Shown: positions 1 to 5,372 of the stretch, piece after piece | Numbering within the stretch: position 1 is the stretch's first letter | Layout of the letters: each line of letters begins with the position of its first letter | Assembly: GCA_028285025.1 (NCBI GenBank) | Contig: JANQQH010000544.1 | Span: forward strand, 1-5,925 | DNA from: Hyphomicrobiaceae bacterium | GTDB lineage: Bacteria; Pseudomonadota; Alphaproteobacteria; Rhizobiales; HXMU1428-3 | DNA length: 5,925 nucleotides | Reading direction: 5' to 3' | Notes under the pieces: generated by a model | Database searches by the model: none | The model's input: the letters and a program-made list of their open reading frames with translations, nothing else | Told to the model about the DNA's origin: nothing | Translations under genes and position numbers: made by a program

Positions 1-201
1 AGCCCCTTCAACATTCTCAGCTTTATGACCAACAAAAGCTTTGGCGCCCAAAGTCTCAAGCCGTTCCACATTGGCATTGGCCGCCATATCACTACCTTGA
101 ACCTGATAGCCCATAGCAAGACACACCTGGGCAATCGCACTCATGCCAATGCCCCCCATCCCAACAAAATGAATTGGGCCAATCTGTTTTGGCAATTGCA
201 T
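1..201 (-). CDS. murC: UDP-N-acetylmuramate--L-alanine ligase, N-terminal fragment (cut by window edge)
   Basis: MurC is the cytoplasmic ATP-dependent ligase that adds L-alanine to UDP-MurNAc, the first amino acid of the peptidoglycan stem. Only the first 67 residues are present; the frame is open to the window edge, so this is an edge truncation and not a broken gene. The protein starts [15 protein letters not shown] glycine-rich dinucleotide-type loop, [11 protein letters not shown] (residues 14-24), follows, then GYQVQGSD (31-38), the pattern of the MurC N-terminal UDP-binding domain. The ATP-binding and C-terminal domains lie outside. The ATG at 201 is the only plausible start, because no in-frame ATG, GTG or TTG lies between it and the Shine-Dalgarno sequence AAGGAGA (214-220). 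The 12-nt spacing is on the long side. It follows murG by 71 bp on the same strand. The identification is firm despite the short fragment, since the loop and its position relative to the N-terminus are characteristic. Confidence 0.95.
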   Translation of the reverse strand, partial: MQLPKQIGPIHFVGMGGIGMSAIAQVCLAMGYQVQGSDMAANANVERLETLGAKAFVGHKAENVEGA

Positions 202-218
202 CGTTTTATCGTCTCTCC

Positions 219-269
219 TTAACCAAGCCCAGTCACAAAAGCACCAAATGTCACAACAAAACCAAACAT
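219..269 (-). other. Possible 16-codon leader-like ORF between murG and murC
   Basis: On the minus strand an ATG lies 3 nt after the murG stop codon (TAA-ACA-ATG). It opens a 16-residue frame, [16 protein letters not shown], ending in a TAA whose last bases are part of the murC Shine-Dalgarno sequence (TAAGGAGA). The peptide contains a six-residue near-repeat, FGFVVT then FGAFVT, encoded by an 18-bp imperfect tandem repeat. No Shine-Dalgarno sequence precedes the ATG, so translation would depend on ribosomes that have just finished murG. This could couple murG and murC translation, but a frame this short can arise by chance. I do not recognise the peptide. Confidence 0.2.
231..266. repeat. 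Two-copy imperfect 18-bp tandem repeat in the murG-murC gap
   Basis: Units at 231-248 and 249-266 match at 14 of 18 positions. Both share GTCACAA near the start and ACCAAA at the end (plus strand). The repeat fills half of the 71-bp gap. A unit of 18 bp keeps the reading frame of the small ORF that spans it. It may be a decayed slippage duplication; two copies alone do not suggest a binding site. Confidence 0.45.
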
Positions 270-272
270 TGT

Positions 273-1355
273 TTAGGCGTGTCTTAGCACCAAATCTGCC
301 AAACGCTCCACCGCTTCTGGCTGCCCTAAGGATTTGGCAGCATTCGCGGCCCTTTGCAAGTCCTCTGGCTGTGCAAAAAACTGCCCTATTTGATCAAGAA
401 AGGCGCGTTTTTCTAACGTTTCTTGGTTTATAATCCATCCCGCCCCAGCATCAGCCAGAGATTTAGCGTTTAACAACTGATCATTATCCAAAGCGTGCGG
501 AAGCGGCACCATTATGGCAGGACGACCACAAACTGCAATTTCAGCCACACTTGACGCCCCTGAACGACAAATAATCAGGTGCGAGTCGGCCATTTTAGCG
601 GGTAAATCATCAAAAAACGCCTCGCATTGCACTTTAATCCCCGCTTTTTCATAAATTTGGCGCACCCGTTCCAAATCTTCGGCGCGGCATTGCTGAACGA
701 TAGACAGTTTGCCCCGTTGGTCAGGAGCCATTTCAGCCAAAGTGCTGGGGAAAAAGTCAGAAAAAAACCGCGCGCCTTGTGAGCCCCCAAAAATCAACAC
801 ACGAAATTCATCAGACAAGTCAGGATAAGGCACATCTTGAACGGCTAACACCTTTTGACGCACTGGATTGCCCGTCATAGTAACTTTACTAAGGTATTTT
901 TCAGGTAGATACTTAACCTGTTTAAACGAAGTGGCAATCACATCCACCCGGCTAGCTAACAACCGATTTGCCCGGCCCATAACCGCATTTTGATCATGCA
1001 AACCACAAGCAATACCCAATTGCTTGGCCGCAATTAAAGGCGGAAATGTTGGATAACCACCAAACCCAAGCACAAAATCAGGCTGCAATTTTTTAAGCAA
1101 CTTCCGCGCCGCCATCACCCCGCGGCCCAAAATCAGGCCCGTTTTAAGCAAAGCAACAGGATTTTTCCCCTTTAACGTGGCAGAGGGCACAACATGCATT
1201 TCATCAGCCACCGTTTGGTGAGCAAACTGATCCACCCGCTCATCAGTAACAATATCCACCTGACACCCAGCCCGCTTCAACGCTTCAGTTAACGCAAAAG
1301 CAGGAAACAAATGCCCCCCCGTACCACCAGCAGCCAATAAAATCTTCTTGTTCAT
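273..1355 (-). CDS. murG: UDP-GlcNAc:lipid I N-acetylglucosaminyltransferase MurG
   Basis: MurG transfers GlcNAc from UDP-GlcNAc to lipid I on the inner face of the cytoplasmic membrane, making lipid II. The 360-residue length is usual for the family. The N-terminal acceptor domain has the loop [12 protein letters not shown] (8-19), then GFGGYP (97-102) and [15 protein letters not shown] (120-134). The C-terminal donor domain has GGSQGAR (190-196) and [18 protein letters not shown] (263-280), where Glu272 lines up with the uridine ribose-binding Glu of E. coli Mur[13 protein letters not shown] (286-297) follows, a form typical of alphaproteobacteria. Residue 121 is Asp where most homologues have Glu (HEQN). 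The ATG at 1355 is preceded by GGGAG at 1360-1364 (4-nt gap) and immediately begins the canonical [15 protein letters not shown]. Upstream, between ftsW and this gene, lies a 124-bp palindrome that stops 14 bp short of the ribosome binding site. murC follows 71 bp downstream. Confidence 0.98.
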   Translation of the reverse strand: MNKKILLAAGGTGGHLFPAFALTEALKRAGCQVDIVTDERVDQFAHQTVADEMHVVPSATLKGKNPVALLKTGLILGRGVMAARKLLKKLQPDFVLGFGGYPTFPPLIAAKQLGIACGLHDQNAVMGRANRLLASRVDVIATSFKQVKYLPEKYLSKVTMTGNPVRQKVLAVQDVPYPDLSDEFRVLIFGGSQGARFFSDFFPSTLAEMAPDQRGKLSIVQQCRAEDLERVRQIYEKAGIKVQCEAFFDDLPAKMADSHLIICRSGASSVAEIAVCGRPAIMVPLPHALDNDQLLNAKSLADAGAGWIINQETLEKRAFLDQIGQFFAQPEDLQRAANAAKSLGQPEAVERLADLVLRHA

Positions 1356-1377
1356 GTTACTCCCAAACGCCTGAGCC

Positions 1378-1501
1378 GTGCCTTAATTTCTATGGTGAGA
1401 GGTTTGCATATTTAAATCGCTTGTCAAGGATTTCACTTGCGCTCCGCGTCCTTGACAAGCGATTTAAATATGCAAAAATCTAACCATGGAAATTAAGGCA
1501 C
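1378..1501. repeat. Long palindromic intergenic element, copy 1 (ftsW-murG gap)
   Basis: This is an inverted repeat with a left arm at 1378-1430, an 18-nt centre at 1431-1448 and a right arm at 1449-1501. Of 53 paired positions, 49 are Watson-Crick and one (T1391/G1488) is a G-T type pair. The three real mismatches, at 1397, 1401 and 1402, each set G against A. The outer 13 bp and inner 28 bp are perfect. The innermost block reads TGTCAAGG on the left and CCTTGACA on the right. It fills most of the 162-bp gap, starting 16 bp after the ftsW stop codon and ending 22 bp before the murG ATG, so the murG ribosome binding site is left free. There is no T-tract after the stem in the transcribed direction, so it does not look like an intrinsic terminator. 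A transcript through it should fold into a roughly 53-bp hairpin, a plausible RNase III target (inference). It is related to the element at 4116-4242. Confidence 0.93.
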
Positions 1502-1517
1502 AATCTTGCCAACAGCT

Positions 1518-2636
1518 TCAAACCAATTCACTTATAGGCCGCCGCCGCGTTAAGGCCAGTGTTATTCCCAACAGCAAACAAGAGCCAATCAACGAGGTTC
1601 CCCCATAAGAAACAAGCGGCAAGGTCATGCCTTTGGCTGGAATAAGCCCCAAATTCACACTCATGTGAATGCAAGTTTGCAAAGCAAACAAGAGCATTAA
1701 ACCAGAGACCGCCAATCGCACAAACCCATCTGCAATCGAGCGTACCCGCACCAAACACAAAAACACAATGCCCGCATAAATCAGCAACAACAACAAACAA
1801 GAAAACACCCCAAATTCATCCGCAATGGCGGCAAAAATAAAATCATTATGAGCATCCGGCAAATATTGCTCTGCCAAACTGCCCTCACCCGGCCCACGCC
1901 CAAACCACCCGGCTTGGCGAAACGCTTCTAACGCCCGTGAAATTTGATAGTTTTCTCCCAAAGGATCTAGAAAATGATTAATCCGCGACGCCACATGCGG
2001 CAAAAACTGATAAGCCAAAAACAAAGAGGCAATGCCCGCCATAAAGAAAAACAGCACCCATCCCCACGCCAAACCACCAAGAAAAAACATGCCCACCCAG
2101 GTGGCTGTCAGCAACAGAGTCTGGCCAAAATCAGGCTGTAATATCAACAATAAAGCACACAAAACATAAAACCCGACTGCCAAACTATGCGCGGGCACAT
2201 CAGCCCGTTTTTGCCCTTCAGAAAACGCCCAAGCGGTCAACACAATAAACACTGGTTTCATGATCTCAGACGGTTGCACAGAAAACCCAAAAAGTCGCAA
2301 CCAACGCTGAGCGCCATTGAGTTCAGGGCCAAACAACAACACCCCAACCAAACCGACAAGGGCCCCAAAGAACACGAATAAACTCAGCCGCCGAACGCTC
2401 TTTTCATTCAGCATAGAGATACCCACCAGTACCGCGCACCCAAGCATGGCAAAACCAATTTGTCGTTTCACAAAATAAAAGGGAGGCAAATCATGGCGCA
2501 ACGCCACAGGCGGGCTGGCAGAAAGCAGCATCACAATACCAATCACCAGCAACAAGCAGGAGAGCCCCAGCACGCCGCGGTCAACGGTAAACCACCACTC
2601 TGTTAAATGGCTACGCTCTGAACGAGACAGCACCAT
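1518..2636 (-). CDS. ftsW: Septal peptidoglycan polymerase FtsW (SEDS family)
   Basis: FtsW is a polytopic inner-membrane glycosyltransferase of the SEDS family. It polymerises lipid II at the division septum together with its partner class B transpeptidase FtsI. The protein is 372 residues with about ten hydrophobic segments, the first at roughly 21-41. SEDS signatures are NGAQRWLRL (107-115) and VQPSEIMK (120-127), then LQPDFGQTLLL (166-176) and GRGPGEGSLAEQYLPDAHND (246-265). GLIPAKGMTLPLVSYGGTSL (330-349) comes last. Asp265 in HNDF matches the catalytic Asp of the family; HTDF is the commoner form. The short cytoplasmic N-terminus and the ASPPVA and FVKRQ stretches favour FtsW over RodA, as does its place between murD and murG. 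The ATG at 2636 has an excellent Shine-Dalgarno sequence, AAGGAG (2645-2650), 8 nt upstream. Only 22 bp separate it from the murD stop codon, so the two genes are surely cotranscribed. Its stop codon lies 16 bp before the palindrome at 1378-1501. Confidence 0.97.
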   Translation of the reverse strand: MVLSRSERSHLTEWWFTVDRGVLGLSCLLLVIGIVMLLSASPPVALRHDLPPFYFVKRQIGFAMLGCAVLVGISMLNEKSVRRLSLFVFFGALVGLVGVLLFGPELNGAQRWLRLFGFSVQPSEIMKPVFIVLTAWAFSEGQKRADVPAHSLAVGFYVLCALLLILQPDFGQTLLLTATWVGMFFLGGLAWGWVLFFFMAGIASLFLAYQFLPHVASRINHFLDPLGENYQISRALEAFRQAGWFGRGPGEGSLAEQYLPDAHNDFIFAAIADEFGVFSCLLLLLIYAGIVFLCLVRVRSIADGFVRLAVSGLMLLFALQTCIHMSVNLGLIPAKGMTLPLVSYGGTSLIGSCLLLGITLALTRRRPISELV

Positions 2637-2658
2637 TCTAACTTCTCCTTGCTTTCAC

Positions 2659-4080
2659 TCATTTAAAGTCATCATACAAAATACCGGCCCCAAGAGCATT
2701 GATAGCCTCATAAAACGCTTTGCCGCGCACTTCAAAATTGGCGTATTGATCAAAACTGGCCGCTGCAGGAGAAAGCAAAATAACCAGTTGCCCGTTTGGC
2801 TTTTCCTTTGCCGTTTCAAAGGCGCGCTGAGTGGCGGTGTTTAAATCCCCACAAAGTTCAAACGCAATGCCCTTAGCTTTTAAAGTCTGGCCAAAATCTT
2901 GGGCGGCCTCACCAATAAAAAAAGCATGGGCTACCTGATCCAATCCAGCACCCAAACTCTCAATGCCCCCCTCTTTGGCACGCCCGCCCGCAATCCAATA
3001 AATATTTTCAAAACTAGACAAAGCCGTGGCACTCGCCTCAGCATTGGTGGCTTTTGAATCATTAACAAACACGATGGTTTGCCCATCTTGCTCAAACCGC
3101 CCGACCTCTTGGCAGCGATGCTCAAGCCCGGGAAAATTTTGAAACCCTTGGAGTAACGCCTCATCATTGTCACACACTTTGTTGGCTAACAAAAACGCAA
3201 AGGCCGCATTTTGTGAATTATGCTTGCCTGGCAAAGCCCTGGCACCAGACAAATCAATATCGATGGTTTGCAAACCATTTTCAAACAACACAAATCCGCT
3301 CTGGGTGAGCCGCGCCCCTTGCGGCAAATCGCCTTCTGACCCAACCAAACAAACTTGAGCATCCGTCTCCAACTCAGCGGCAATGGCTTGGCAATACGCA
3401 TCATCAATAGACACAACAGCCCGCCCCGTTTCATCAAGCTGATCAAACACCCGCGCTTTAACATCAGCGTAATGCTCAACACTGCCATGCCTGTCCAAAT
3501 GATCCGGTGTGATGTTTAAAAGCGCCGCTGCAGTGGGGAACAGTGAGGGGGTTAAATCAATTTGATAAGATGATAGTTCCAAAACATAAATGGTCCCCTG
3601 CCCAAAATCGGGCAACTCCAACACCCCAACACCAATATTGCCTCCCATAACAGTGCGGCAACCGGCTTTTTTTAACAAATGGGTGGTCAAAGCCGTGGTG
3701 GTAGATTTGCCATTGGTTCCAGTAATGGCAATCACTTTATCATTGGCCCCGCGTGCCAAAAATTCTAAGAAAAACAGCTCTGTATCGCCAATCACAGGGA
3801 CGTTGGCTTCATGGGCCTTCACCACTGTCCAATGCGGTTCTGGATGGGTTAAGGGCACCCCAGGCGACAAAATAAGGGCCTCAAATTCAGACCAATCAGC
3901 ATTGGCAAGATCAACAACATTATAACCATTAGCTTGAGCCGCCTGGCAATGCTCGGCCCGCTCATCCCAAACAACAAGATCAGCCCCCCCAGCCTTGAGC
4001 GCACGCGCCGCACTCAGACCAGAAATCCCCAGCCCAAACAAAGCCACCCGCTTGCCAAAAAATGTAGAAACCTCAATCAT
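2659..4080 (-). CDS. murD: UDP-N-acetylmuramoyl-L-alanine--D-glutamate ligase MurD
   Basis: MurD is the cytoplasmic ATP-dependent ligase that adds D-glutamate to UDP-MurNAc-L-Ala. Its 473 residues carry all three Mur ligase domains. The N-terminal UDP-binding domain has GLGISGLSAARAL (16-28). The central ATPase domain has the P-loop ITGTNGKSTTTA (119-130), GGNIG (146-150), ELSSYQIDL (168-176) and LLNITPDHLDRH (187-198). Lys208 in the ADVKARVF stretch fits the carbamylated lysine of the family. KHNSQNAAFA (286-295) and GLEHRCQ (318-324) lead into the C-terminal domain, which has NDSKATN (340-346) and SPAAASFDQY (437-446). The HLDRH and SPAAASFDQY forms separate it from MurC, MurE and MurF. The ATG at 4080 has GAGGGGAG (4085-4092) just upstream, and residues 11-16 begin the first beta strand, so the start is sound. 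It precedes ftsW by 22 bp. Upstream, the 127-bp palindrome at 4116-4242 separates it from mraY. Confidence 0.98.
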   Translation of the reverse strand: MIEVSTFFGKRVALFGLGISGLSAARALKAGGADLVVWDERAEHCQAAQANGYNVVDLANADWSEFEALILSPGVPLTHPEPHWTVVKAHEANVPVIGDTELFFLEFLARGANDKVIAITGTNGKSTTTALTTHLLKKAGCRTVMGGNIGVGVLELPDFGQGTIYVLELSSYQIDLTPSLFPTAAALLNITPDHLDRHGSVEHYADVKARVFDQLDETGRAVVSIDDAYCQAIAAELETDAQVCLVGSEGDLPQGARLTQSGFVLFENGLQTIDIDLSGARALPGKHNSQNAAFAFLLANKVCDNDEALLQGFQNFPGLEHRCQEVGRFEQDGQTIVFVNDSKATNAEASATALSSFENIYWIAGGRAKEGGIESLGAGLDQVAHAFFIGEAAQDFGQTLKAKGIAFELCGDLNTATQRAFETAKEKPNGQLVILLSPAAASFDQYANFEVRGKAFYEAINALGAGILYDDFK

Positions 4081-4115
4081 AAAGCTCCCCTCAAAAAATA
4101 AGCAGAGATCCAGTT

Positions 4116-4242
4116 TTCCCCTTAACTTTCATGGTGAGATTTTTGCATTTTTAAAGCCCATGTCAAGGGCCCGATAGGGCTTGTGCAACCCTTGACATGG
4201 GCTTTAAAAATGCGAAAATCTTATCATGAAAGTTAAGGGGAA
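4116..4242. repeat. Long palindromic intergenic element, copy 2 (mraY-murD gap)
   Basis: This is an inverted repeat with a left arm at 4116-4169, a 19-nt centre at 4170-4188 and a right arm at 4189-4242. Of 54 paired positions, 51 are Watson-Crick. The other three (G4134/T4224, G4136/T4222, T4144/G4214) are all G-T, so a plus-strand RNA would pair along the whole arm. A second small hairpin, GCCC-GATA-GGGC (4169-4180), could compete at the centre. The element starts 13 bp after the mraY stop codon and ends 35 bp before the murD ATG, leaving the murD ribosome binding site outside. It aligns with the copy at 1378-1501: each arm matches the corresponding arm at 40 of 53 positions, with shared blocks CCTTAA, TTTAAA and TGTCAAGG. 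No T-tract follows the stem in the transcribed direction. I cannot assign it to a named repeat family. Confidence 0.93.
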
Positions 4243-4255
4243 GTGCGCTCAAAAC

Positions 4256-5344
4256 TTAACGCAACTTCAACGTACTAAGCCCAATCAAAGCCAACACCAC
4301 CGCAATTATCCAGAACCGCACCACGATGGTCGGCTCAGCCCAACCCTTTTGCTCATAATGGTGATGCAGCGGCGCCATTTTAAACACCCTTTTGCCCGTC
4401 AACTTAAACGAGGCCACCTGCACAATCACCGACACGGCTTCCAAAACAAACAATCCACCAACAATCGCCAACACCAACTCATGTTTGACCGCCACAGCAA
4501 TCGCGCCCAGCGCACCGCCCAAAGCCAAAGACCCCGTATCACCCATAAAAATCATCGCAGGCGGGGCATTAAACCACAAAAAGCCAAGCCCAGCGCCAAC
4601 CAAGGCACCGCATAAAACCAGCAACTCACCGGTGCCAGCCACATAATGAATTTGCAAATAGTCAGCAAATTTCACATGACCCACCAAATAAGCAATTAAG
4701 CCAAAAGTAGAAGCAGCAATCATCACCGGCACAATTGCCAAGCCGTCAAGCCCATCAGTTAAATTCACAGCATTGCCCGCCCCAGAGATAACCAAAGCAC
4801 CAAAGCAAATAAACAGCACCGGCCCAAGGGCAATAAGGGTATCTTTAAAAAACGGCACAGCAAGAGAGGTTGAAAACGGTTCTTTGCCAATAGACATAAT
4901 CGCAGCACACGCAATCGCGGCAATTAAAATCTCAAGACTCAATCTAATCTTGCTGGAAAAACCAGATGTGCTGCGTCTTGCAACTTTCAAATAATCATCA
5001 TAAAACCCAATCATGCCATAGGTCAGTGTAACAAACAGCACCGTCCAAACATATTGATTGCGCAAATTCCCCCACAAAATCGTGGCCACAAAAACAGCGG
5101 CCAAAATCATCAAGCCCCCCATAGTAGGGGTGCCTTGTTTTTCAATGATATGACGCTCAGGTCCATCTTCACGAATAGGCTGGCCTTTGCCTTGACGCAC
5201 GCGCAAATTCTGGATTAAACGCGGGCCGAACATAAACACAAAGAATAAAGCCGTCACAATCGCCCCACCGGTTCTAAATGTGATATAACGAAACACATTC
5301 AAAGCCCCGAACTGATCCGAAAACGCAACCAATTCATATAACAT
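4256..5344 (-). CDS. mraY: Phospho-N-acetylmuramoyl-pentapeptide-transferase MraY
   Basis: MraY is an integral inner-membrane enzyme. It transfers phospho-MurNAc-pentapeptide from UDP to undecaprenyl phosphate, giving lipid I, the substrate of MurG. The 362-residue length and roughly ten membrane segments are normal. Family motifs appear in order: [13 protein letters not shown] (16-28), KQGTPTMGG (69-77), GFYDDYLK (113-120) with the Asp116-Asp117 pair, [13 protein letters not shown] (191-203) with Asp197, [12 protein letters not shown] (266-277) with Asp269, and MAPLHHHYE (323-331). The acidic residues and the HHH cluster match the Mg2+ and substrate-binding site of the family. The ATG at 5344 begins the canonical MLYELV and has a purine-rich GGGGGAAG (5351-5358) 6 nt upstream. 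It follows murF by 28 bp, which suggests cotranscription. The 127-bp palindrome begins 13 bp beyond its stop codon. Confidence 0.98.
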   Translation of the reverse strand: MLYELVAFSDQFGALNVFRYITFRTGGAIVTALFFVFMFGPRLIQNLRVRQGKGQPIREDGPERHIIEKQGTPTMGGLMILAAVFVATILWGNLRNQYVWTVLFVTLTYGMIGFYDDYLKVARRSTSGFSSKIRLSLEILIAAIACAAIMSIGKEPFSTSLAVPFFKDTLIALGPVLFICFGALVISGAGNAVNLTDGLDGLAIVPVMIAASTFGLIAYLVGHVKFADYLQIHYVAGTGELLVLCGALVGAGLGFLWFNAPPAMIFMGDTGSLALGGALGAIAVAVKHELVLAIVGGLFVLEAVSVIVQVASFKLTGKRVFKMAPLHHHYEQKGWAEPTIVVRFWIIAVVLALIGLSTLKLR

Positions 5345-5372
5345 TGATAACTTCCCCCAATAACCCTTGGTT

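Noticed and set aside
1378..1501. Reading the palindrome as a rho-independent terminator between ftsW and murG (and likewise 4116-4242 between mraY and murD).
   Set aside because: The stems are several times longer than typical terminators, their loop-proximal ends are not GC clamps followed by U-runs, and no T-tract follows on the transcribed strand. Termination here would cut off essential genes that show no promoter of their own.
3590..3925. A 111-codon plus-strand ORF antisense to murD.
   Set aside because: It lies wholly within the conserved ATPase domain of murD, has no recognisable motif or ribosome binding site, and is explained as a shadow of the real gene.
4039..4128. A 13-codon minus-strand ORF starting in the left arm of the second palindrome (ATG AAA GTT AAG) and ending TGAGGGGAG in the murD ribosome binding site.
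   Set aside because: It resembles the arrangement before murC, but the ATG is buried in the stem, there is no Shine-Dalgarno sequence, and the matching position in the first palindrome reads ATAG in place of an ATG. Probably chance. The ORF itself covers about 4090-4131.
1378..4242. Treating the palindromes as insertion sequences or as a CRISPR-like array.
   Set aside because: Neither holds a reading frame for a transposase, and there are only two copies 2.6 kb apart with genes between them, not regularly spaced repeats. A nonautonomous (MITE-like) origin remains possible but cannot be shown from this window.
4226..4615. A 129-codon plus-strand ORF starting inside the right arm of the second palindrome and running antisense to mraY.
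   Set aside because: Its composition is low-complexity (rich in His, Gln, Asn, Arg, Pro), as expected from the complement of a membrane-protein gene. mraY is intact on the other strand with every family motif, and no Shine-Dalgarno sequence precedes the ATG.
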